Shown: in pieces, positions 1 to 5,902 of the stretch
Position numbering within the stretch: the stretch's first letter is position 1
Layout of the letters: every line of letters starts with the position of its first letter
Origin: Firmicutes bacterium UBA5389
Lineage (GTDB): Bacteria > Bacillota > DTU025
Assembly: GCA_002409965.1 (NCBI GenBank)
Contig: DHON01000121.1
Span: forward strand, 1,918 to 9,549
DNA: 7,632 nucleotides
Reading direction: 5' to 3'
Position numbers and translations under genes: made by a program
The notes under the pieces: model-generated
Seen by the model: the letters and a program-made list of their open reading frames with translations, nothing else
Database searches by the model: none
What the model was told of the DNA's origin: nothing

Positions 1-198
1 CCAAGGCTGTGCAGAAAGACACAGGTTCACCACACTCGCCGATGGCCCCGATTCGCAGCAAAATCCGCCCACAGTCTTCCCACATCGCACTGCCAGCTAC
101 AGAGCGCGGGCCGCGGCGCACCCCTTTGCGCCGGCGGCCCGCACGCCCCACAAGGTGCCTGCGCCCCGATTTCGGGGCCCCGTTGTGAACATTATGTG
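1..198. other. Non-coding GC-rich stretch at window edge
   Basis: No recognisable gene lies here. Two forward frames happen to stay open through most of the stretch, but their translations are rich in Arg, Pro and Ala, lack a start with a ribosome binding site, and resemble no family I know. The region holds the hairpins at 106-142 and 163-178 and leads into the ABC-ATPase remnant that begins near 199. A coding end of a gene lying upstream of the window cannot be fully excluded. Confidence 0.5.
106..142. terminator. Strong GC hairpin, possible terminator or structured element
   Basis: Bases 106-114 pair with 134-142 and bases 115-120 pair with 127-132, giving a 15-bp stem with a single bulged G at 133 and a six-base CCCCTT loop. 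A smaller hairpin follows at 163-178 (GCCCCGA pairing with TCGGGGC). Neither is followed by a T-run, so intrinsic termination is unproven. They may end transcription arriving from upstream of the window or be a repetitive extragenic palindrome. Confidence 0.4.
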
Positions 199-300
199 CA
201 TGTGGGAGAATGGAGCTGGCCAGAGAGCCGGTAAGCCGTTCAGAACGGCAGGCCTCTGGAATCGTCGACACTTGTGGCATTCTCAGTTTCAGGGAGGGTC
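199..300 (+). pseudogene. Deleted remnant of an ABC-transporter ATPase gene
   Basis: Three consecutive segments match, in the same order and strand, three separate parts of the intact ATPase locus downstream. Bases 199-227 match the leader 1641-1669 at 25 of 29 positions, all differences being transitions. Bases 219-271 match 2044-2096 at 43 of 53, including a 21-base identical run from 251 to 271. Bases 274-300 match 2322-2348 less strongly, with two one-base gaps. Read in frame, 221-271 gives QRAGKPFRTAGLWNRRH against QRASELLRTVGLWNRRH, residues 115-131 of the intact protein. The simplest reading is an old duplicate that lost about 375 bases, including start codon and Walker A region, and then about 225 more. 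The first two segments overlap by a few bases, as expected at a short-homology deletion junction. Confidence 0.6.
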
Positions 301-306
301 TGATCA

Positions 307-1176
307 TTGGAGCGGCACACATTTTCGCTAAGGGAACCAGGTCACAACGAAATACAGACTGCAGTGGAGCTTACCTGGCGATTGTGTGATGATCGAGCAA
401 ACAGAAGCTATCCGCTGTTTGACAATCAGGACGAGATGAGGACGGAGTATCTCGCGCGACTGCAGGAGCAGAATGCAGCTCTGCTTGGCTGTTTCCGAGG
501 GGCACGTTTGATTGGCGTATTGTGCTATTTTTGCCAGCCCGGAGAGCACTATCTGCAGACAACTGCTTTCGTGACGGCGGAAGACCACGATCCGGTTGCG
601 AGTGCGTTTGTGAACTATCTCCGCGCGAATTTCGAGGGATATGAGACCTACGTTGGTATCACTGCGGAGAACACCTGTGCTGCCAAGATCCTGCGACTGA
701 ACGGATATGAACTGATTGAAGCGAGCTTGGACATGCGTCTTGGAAGAAACCAGTTCATACACCAGGATTCATCCAATCATGAGATTGTGCGGATAGGCCG
801 CACCAACTTCGAGGAGTATGCCGGATTTCATGAGACACACTTCAACGACATTTACTGGAATACTGAACGTTTGCGCCGGAAGATAGATCAATGGACTGTC
901 TTTGCTCTGAAGACAGAAGGCAAGATCAGCGGCGGTTTGTTTCTGAACATAGATGCGGATGCGGCAGAGGTATTTGGCATGGCGTTTGCGGGTTCTGCTG
1001 ACGAGCATGCTGCGTCCGTCCTTCTATCGAAGGCTTTGAAGACGGTTTTCGATGAGAACCCAAGTGTTGATAGTGTGGTTTTCTTTACGGACGAAGATGA
1101 GGAGCTGAATCAGCGCGCGGCGCTGTCAAATGGTTTTCGATGCAATAGTCGCTATCGGTGCTATCGCAGCAGATAG
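307..1176 (+). CDS. GNAT-like N-acetyltransferase, two tandem domains
   Basis: This 289-residue cytosolic protein looks like a tandem GNAT acetyltransferase, the fold that moves an acetyl group from acetyl-CoA to an amine. The first unit spans about residues 8-148, with a strand pair near 60-90 (LLGCFRGARLIGVLCYF) and a closing motif ENTCAAKILRLNGYELIEA at 121-139, typical of the GNAT C-terminal part (N..A...L..NGY). The second unit spans about 158-288 and ends likewise with NQRAALSNGFRCNSRYRCY. The usual glycine-rich acetyl-CoA loop (R/Q-x-x-G-x-G/A) is not clear in either unit, so substrate and activity are uncertain. The start is TTG at 307, eight bases after AGGGAGGG at 291-298; the first internal ATG would cut into the domain. 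The gene looks less GC-rich in third positions than the downstream genes and stands alone. Confidence 0.72.
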   Translation: MERHTFSLREPGHNEIQTAVELTWRLCDDRANRSYPLFDNQDEMRTEYLARLQEQNAALLGCFRGARLIGVLCYFCQPGEHYLQTTAFVTAEDHDPVASAFVNYLRANFEGYETYVGITAENTCAAKILRLNGYELIEASLDMRLGRNQFIHQDSSNHEIVRIGRTNFEEYAGFHETHFNDIYWNTERLRRKIDQWTVFALKTEGKISGGLFLNIDADAAEVFGMAFAGSADEHAASVLLSKALKTVFDENPSVDSVVFFTDEDEELNQRAALSNGFRCNSRYRCYRSR

Positions 1177-1211
1177 GCGCCTGTTCCCCGTCGTGGAGGT
1201 TGGTGCGGAAG

Positions 1212-1225
1212 CAAACGCGCGTTTG
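1212..1225. promoter_or_regulatory. Perfect 14-base palindrome, possible operator
   Basis: CAAACGCGCGTTTG is its own reverse complement and lies 36 bases after the acetyltransferase stop. It could be a binding site for a dimeric regulator, or the 5-bp stem of a small hairpin with a GCGC loop; no T-run follows, so a terminator is unlikely. A chance palindrome is also possible. Confidence 0.25.
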
Positions 1226-1343
1226 GCCACAACGCATCGAGCGCAGTGCCGGCATTCGCCGGCGATGCATGTCTTCTCTTTAACATGCTCGATGTAGAGG
1301 AGCGCCCAGGCGATAGGGCGCCCCGCGACTGTTGATCTGGAGC

Positions 1344-1469
1344 CTAGTCTTCCAGTTCAAAGAGGCTATCCTCGCAATCCTTCACAAAGTGCCTCTTGGC
1401 TTTCTGAACCATAATATGGCCCTTCAGGCTGTGCGCCGCACATTCCAGATTGTTGCGGTCCGGCGGCAT
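1344..1469 (-). CDS. Possible 41-residue ORF or 3' gene fragment
   Basis: Read on the minus strand from ATG at 1469 to TAG at 1344, this frame encodes 41 residues beginning MPPDRNNLECAAHSLKGH and ending SLFELED. By hand count, GC is roughly 60% at first, 33% at second and 70% at third codon positions, the pattern of real genes in GC-rich genomes, and the product is a believable charged, soluble sequence. There is no clear ribosome binding site before the ATG. The same frame continues upstream past a TGA at 1497-1499 into another open stretch, which would fit the decayed 3' end of a longer gene. I recognise no family. Forty codons is a small sample, so chance remains quite possible. Confidence 0.2.
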   Translation of the reverse strand: MPPDRNNLECAAHSLKGHIMVQKAKRHFVKDCEDSLFELED

Positions 1470-1640
1470 TACAGCGCAGCCAGATATCGCGGACCGTCAC
1501 CCCATTCGGTTCTCACGTCCTTTCGCGAATACCAGAGTTCTCTGCGCCCGGCCGCATTCCTTTCGACTGAGGTTATTCAGCACCCAATACGAAGAACGTG
1601 TGATGATCACGAGGACATGACGCGTTGTCGGTACAGCAAA

Positions 1641-1669
1641 CATATGGGAGGACGGAGCTGGCCGGAGAG
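1641..1669 (+). repeat. Leader segment shared with 199-227
   Basis: This 29-base segment lies 35 bases before the ATPase start and matches 199-227 with four transitions. Because the matching copy is followed by ATPase-derived sequence, the likeliest meaning is a shared 5' end of two duplicated ABC genes. Conservation of untranslated sequence could also reflect a regulatory element such as the start of the mRNA leader. Confidence 0.55.
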
Positions 1670-1703
1670 ACTCCCATTTCGCAGAGGAGGAGATGGTCTG
1701 ACT

Positions 1704-2656
<953 letters not shown>

Positions 2657-2660
<4 letters not shown>

Positions 2661-3394
2661 ACACCGGCCCATTTCGGGCGCTTGTGCGCAAGGACATCGC
2701 GGAAACCCTTCGCACAGGCGGACTGCACATTGCCATGGGCCTCCTGGGCGCCCTGGGATTTGCACTGATTCCCGTGATGACTCTACCCAGCCCGCTTCAT
2801 ATGCAGGGCGCAGAGGCTGCCGCCTATAGAGCTGCACTCAACGCAGCAACCAATGCGCAGATGCCGCTGCTCGTGATCTGGATCATGACGTTCGCCGGCA
2901 CCTCCATCGTATCGAACCTGATGACTCGTGAGAAGACCCGAAAGACAATGATCCCGATCCTGTGCTCGGGAGTCACTCCCAGGGCGGTGTGGGCGGCCAA
3001 GGTATCGGCGGTGTTCGCTGTGACATATGTCGTCGCTTTCCTGGCCCTTGGCCTGTACATCGGCGGGATATCGGTAATCGGGCGCGGGCTGAGCTTGCCC
3101 ACGCTGAAATGGACCATTGCTAGCCTAGTGACCGCGTCTCTGGTCTCACTGGCGTCCTTCGGAGTAGTGGGCATCATTGTAATGCTATACACGCGTGCGT
3201 GGTACGTAGCTGTCTTTCTCTCGATGTCTCCTCTTGTCTTGTCTTCAGTATGGTATAGGATGCTGGGCGCCCAACACCACGCGCGCCTGTTCGCTGTGTC
3301 GAGTATGGCATGCCTCGACGTCATCGCCGCATGTTGGGCCTTGGCCGGACTGGCGCCTCGGGAGCGCGCCGGCGGCGTTCTGGAATGGGATTAG
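2657..3394 (+). CDS. ABC-2 type transporter permease
   Basis: This 245-residue integral membrane protein is the likely membrane half of the exporter whose ATPase precedes it. Hydrophobic segments lie at about residues 23-43, 69-89, 112-140, 151-178, 181-200 and 211-232, giving the six helices normal for one ABC-2 permease. The cytoplasmic loop REKTRKTMIPILCSGVTPRA at 91-110 corresponds to the coupling-helix region of the family (typically REK..GTLE.LL..PV). The loop between the first two helices, about 44-68, is Ala-rich and probably external. Its ATG overlaps the ATPase stop as ATGA, which points to translational coupling and matched production of both subunits. Two permeases, or two permease halves, would be needed per transporter; no second one is present, so a homodimer is likely. 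Confidence 0.88.
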
Positions 3395-3448
3395 CCGAAG
3401 CGCAGTCCTGCACCGGTTGGCGCGGCCTGCGGTTGTGAGCATATTGCG

Positions 3449-3477
3449 TTGAACCGGCAGCGGAGAGGGAATATGGT
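3449..3477 (+). promoter_or_regulatory. Candidate sigma-A promoter before first S41 gene
   Basis: TTGAAC at 3449-3454 and TATGGT at 3472-3477 each match four of six consensus bases and are separated by exactly 17 bases. Transcription would start near 3484, leaving a leader of about 67 bases before the ATG at 3551. This would let the peptidase-methyltransferase group be expressed apart from the ABC pair. Such a match can arise by chance, and the same bases contain an alternative ATG at 3473. Confidence 0.35.
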
Positions 3478-3550
3478 AGGCGGTGGCGAATGCTTTTCCT
3501 GCGCTGAGCCGACCGCTGAGACTGCTGCTAGAAAAGAGGGTGGTTGTGCG

Positions 3551-5047
3551 ATGACCCGAAGGGCCGTTGCGGTTTTCGCTGTAGCGATGGTCGTTACATG
3601 CGCACTGGTATCGATTCTGCCGGACGCGGTTCGGGTTGCCGATTTCCGCAGGCACGGTGCAGCGAAGCCCGGGGCGTGTGCGCAGTTCGAACGGCTGCTA
3701 TACAGATACAGCGATTTCCGGGATGAGCCGCAACCGGAAACTCTGTCGTTCAACAGATGGGATCTGGGATGCGCGTTTTCGCTTATTCCGAAAGACGAAG
3801 CCCGGCAAGATGTAGACTTCCTCTTCAGAGTGCTGAAGTACGGATACGGGGCGTATCAGTTTTTCGGCGGGGATGAGGCGTTCCTTGCGGCTAAGGAAGG
3901 TATCCTTGCAGAGATCGAAGACTTCCCGGGTGAGGATGTTAATCCCGGTCAGCTTGCCGAATTGCTTCAGCGACAGCTCGGTTTCATACAGGACGGTCAT
4001 TTTTCCATCGGCGACAAGAAGATATGCCGCAGGTACAGGTTCTTCGCAAGGTTCGACATGGAGTTCGATGAGTGTGACGGCAGGTTCTACGCACGTCAAA
4101 GGCCTGACGCATGGGCGGCGGCCGTGGAGGGGGAGGATCCGTCGCGTTGGATGAAGCCGTCGATAGACAGCGATGGAGAGATCTTCTACTGCCTTGGCGC
4201 TGTAAGCGATTCCGATGTGGACATATGCGTCAAGCTGGAGTGGAGCGATGGCTCTTCTGAATCTGTTCAGCTCGAACTGGTTGATTCGGCCCGTGTGCGT
4301 GGGCCCGTGTACGAGCTGAGGCATGTAGACGGTGTTCCGGTTGCCGTGAATCGTAGTCTGACACCGCGGCCTGATACCATGTCGGAGCTTGAGAGGCTGA
4401 CGGGCGATGCGAGGAAGCTAAGGAAGGCTCCTGCCGTCATCCTCGACCTGAGGTCGCATATGGGTGGAAACAGCTCGTACGCTTTGGAGTGGGCACGGGA
4501 ATTCTCGGGGGCTGATGTGTGCTCGGCCAGTCTCAACGCTCTGCTGGTGACGAGCACGGCCGGGAAGCTATTCGAGAATTACTTGTCGTACGCGGGATCG
4601 GACCTGTTCGCCGCCGGCACTTCCTCGGGACCACTCAGTGTCCGATTATGGCAAGCTGCTGGGGCTGATCCGGACAGGACTGGCTGGAGCCTGATATCCA
4701 TCACTCGGAGCGTAAGGGCGAAGTCCGATACACTCCTGGTCGTGCTGATCGACTCCTACGCTGGCTCAGCCGGAGAGGACTTCGTCAAGTACGTTCGGCA
4801 GATTGAGAACGTGGTGGTTGTCGGAACAAACACCTGTGGGTCGATGCTCGCAGGGAATGTGGGTGTATTCATCCTCCCGAACTCCAAAATCGGGCTGTCG
4901 TGCGGCACCAAGATATCCCTATGCGAAGACCTCGCTAACCCCGATGGCCGCGGCCTCATGCCCGACCTGTGGGTTCATCCCGACGAGGCGTTGGAGAGAG
5001 CCATCAAGTACATACAGGCTGTGCAGGCTGATGGGAGGAACCACTGA
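3551..5047 (+). CDS. Exported S41 family peptidase, copy 1
   Basis: This 498-residue protein is probably an extracytoplasmic serine peptidase of the S41 (C-terminal-processing/tricorn-like) group. A hydrophobic stretch at 5-23 after MTRR marks a signal peptide or membrane anchor. The N-terminal part contains FFGGDEAFLAAKEGILAEI (104-122) and LGFIQDGHFSI (143-153), the latter like the DGH motif of tricorn-type S41 proteins. The catalytic core follows: VILDLRSHMGGNS (296-308), the nucleophile motif DSYAGSAGEDF (401-411) with likely Ser406, and GRGLMPDLWV (466-475). The lysine found after the TxG turn in CtpA-type enzymes is missing (NTCGSMLAG, 427-435). No PDZ domain is evident. Start 3551 is preferred because it aligns with the paralogue at 5903 and has GGGTGG at 3538-3543; ATG 3473, with GGAG at 3462-3465, would add 26 unusual residues. 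It overlaps the methyltransferase start by one base. Confidence 0.82.
   Translation: MTRRAVAVFAVAMVVTCALVSILPDAVRVADFRRHGAAKPGACAQFERLLYRYSDFRDEPQPETLSFNRWDLGCAFSLIPKDEARQDVDFLFRVLKYGYGAYQFFGGDEAFLAAKEGILAEIEDFPGEDVNPGQLAELLQRQLGFIQDGHFSIGDKKICRRYRFFARFDMEFDECDGRFYARQRPDAWAAAVEGEDPSRWMKPSIDSDGEIFYCLGAVSDSDVDICVKLEWSDGSSESVQLELVDSARVRGPVYELRHVDGVPVAVNRSLTPRPDTMSELERLTGDARKLRKAPAVILDLRSHMGGNSSYALEWAREFSGADVCSASLNALLVTSTAGKLFENYLSYAGSDLFAAGTSSGPLSVRLWQAAGADPDRTGWSLISITRSVRAKSDTLLVVLIDSYAGSAGEDFVKYVRQIENVVVVGTNTCGSMLAGNVGVFILPNSKIGLSCGTKISLCEDLANPDGRGLMPDLWVHPDEALERAIKYIQAVQADGRNH
3859..3912 (+). repeat. Near-identical block shared by the two S41 genes (copy 1)
   Basis: Bases 3859-3912 match 6205-6258 at 53 of 54 positions, with the first 42 bases identical. 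The block encodes the FFGGDEAFLAAKEGILA motif. Adjacent parts of the two genes differ at many third codon positions, so the block is far more similar than its surroundings. Confidence 0.85.
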
Positions 5048-5826
5048 TGTCGAACGAGCTACCATACGGAGGCGTATTTGCAGACCTGTACAACCGGCGC
5101 TGGGCATGGTTTGCGCAGCAGGCGGCGCCGCGGATTGAGGCGTTCTACGCCTCCAGGTCTGTGGCGAGCAGAAACCGATCGATGCTGGATGTGTGCTGCG
5201 GCACAGGGCAGCTCGCTGCGCATTTCCTCGAACGCGGGTTCACTGTAGTCGGCATCGACAGCTCACCCTACATGCTCTCCCATGCGCGGGCGAACGCTGC
5301 GCAATGGGTGGAGGCGGGGACGGCGCGCTTCGTTCAGGCCGATGCCGCTGATTTCGATGTGGGCCGGGGATTCGGCCTCGCGGTGTCGACATATGACGCC
5401 CTTAACCACCTCTCGGGGCCAGATGCGCTCGCGGCCTGCTTCGGCTGTGTCTATGCGTCTCTCGCGGATGACGGATGGTTCCTGTTCGACCTCAATACTG
5501 AACTGGCATTCAGGACGCGATGGAACGGCATCTCGGTTCAGGACGACGAGGAAGCCATGATCGTCAGCAGGTCGGTGTACGATGCAGCCAATAGGGTAGC
5601 CTTCACCAAGCTGTCGGGGTTTTTGAGGGCACAGGACGGTCGGTACGATAGGTTTGAGGAGCTCGTGCCCGAGACCGCGTTTGACCTCAGACAGGTCGAG
5701 CGTGCGCTCAGGGCTGCAGGCTTTGTGAGTGTGGCGTTCGCCGACGGCGCCGATCCACAGGCGCTCACGGAAGAGCCTGAAGCCAAGACGAGGGTTTTCG
5801 TAGTGGCGGGCAAGCAGGACGCCTAA
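5047..5826 (+). CDS. Class I SAM-dependent methyltransferase
   Basis: This 259-residue cytosolic protein should transfer a methyl group from S-adenosylmethionine to an unknown acceptor. Motif I, the SAM-binding loop, is LDVCCGTGQLA at 47-57; the acidic residue ending strand 2 is D71 in VVGIDSS; FVQADAADF at 95-103 marks the adenine-contacting region; STYDALNHL at 114-122 and GWFLFDLNT at 143-151 are the following motif strands. The pattern is that of small-molecule methyltransferases of the Methyltransf_25 type, but the substrate cannot be read from it. Its ATG shares one base with the peptidase stop (TGATG), and GGGAGG at 5033-5038 lies eight bases before the start, indicating coupled translation. 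A methyltransferase between two paralogous secreted peptidases suggests a common pathway; this is inference. Confidence 0.88.
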   Translation: MSNELPYGGVFADLYNRRWAWFAQQAAPRIEAFYASRSVASRNRSMLDVCCGTGQLAAHFLERGFTVVGIDSSPYMLSHARANAAQWVEAGTARFVQADAADFDVGRGFGLAVSTYDALNHLSGPDALAACFGCVYASLADDGWFLFDLNTELAFRTRWNGISVQDDEEAMIVSRSVYDAANRVAFTKLSGFLRAQDGRYDRFEELVPETAFDLRQVERALRAAGFVSVAFADGADPQALTEEPEAKTRVFVVAGKQDA

Positions 5827-5902
5827 AGTGATTGGCTGGACTTACTCCCGTGACATGGGCGGGCGATGGGGGACGCCACCGAGCTGACAGGGGGCGAGAT
5901 GC
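5827..5902. other. Short gap between methyltransferase and second S41 gene
   Basis: This 76-base gap has no clear terminator or promoter. It contains the ribosome binding site AGGGGGCGAG at 5889-5898 for the GTG start at 5903. An ATG at 5899 is out of frame and meets a stop after five codons. Read-through from the methyltransferase is therefore likely. Confidence 0.5.

Larger units (their letters stand above)
1177..1703. other. 527-base intergenic region
   Basis: The forward frame of the ATPase stays open back to 1332, but the translation of 1332-1703 resembles no protein and has no ribosome binding site at its first GTG/TTG/ATG codons, so I treat it as non-coding. The region contains a perfect 14-base palindrome at 1212-1225, an imperfect hairpin at 1248-1263, a 6-bp hairpin at 1302-1321 (GCGCCC with GGGCGC, 8-base loop), a possible small minus-strand reading frame at 1344-1469, and at 1641-1669 the leader segment that is repeated before the acetyltransferase gene. 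I found no convincing sigma-A promoter, although one is expected here for the ABC genes. Confidence 0.6.

Noticed and set aside
78..90. CCCACATCGC near the left edge repeated at 7621-7630 as possible flanking direct repeats of an inserted unit
   Set aside because: Only ten bases match and flanking bases do not align convincingly; too short to claim element ends.
1177..1300. Minus-strand frame with a Cys cluster (CIAGECRHCARC) faintly like an iron-sulfur or NuoF-type C-terminus
   Set aside because: The frame overlaps the acetyltransferase 3' end, has no start signal, and the cysteine spacing does not fit a known cluster motif; a few cysteines in a shadow frame are not enough.
1332..1703. Extending the ABC ATPase upstream to the first start in frame at 1332
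   Set aside because: The extra 124 residues resemble no ABC protein and lack a ribosome binding site, while 1704 has AGGAGGAG and gives a normal N-terminus.
3449..3472. TTG at 3449 as the peptidase start
   Set aside because: It has no ribosome binding site and coincides with the candidate -35 element; the paralogue supports 3551.
3596..3604. Lipoprotein signal at the cysteine in the hydrophobic start of peptidase copy 1 (MVVTC), and at C16 of copy 2
   Set aside because: Residues before the cysteines do not fit the L-[AS]-[GA]-C lipobox, and the positions differ between copies.
3698..4324. 208-codon minus-strand frame, with a similar one at 5765-6346
   Set aside because: They resemble each other only because they are antisense to the two paralogous peptidase genes; no start signals or known domains.
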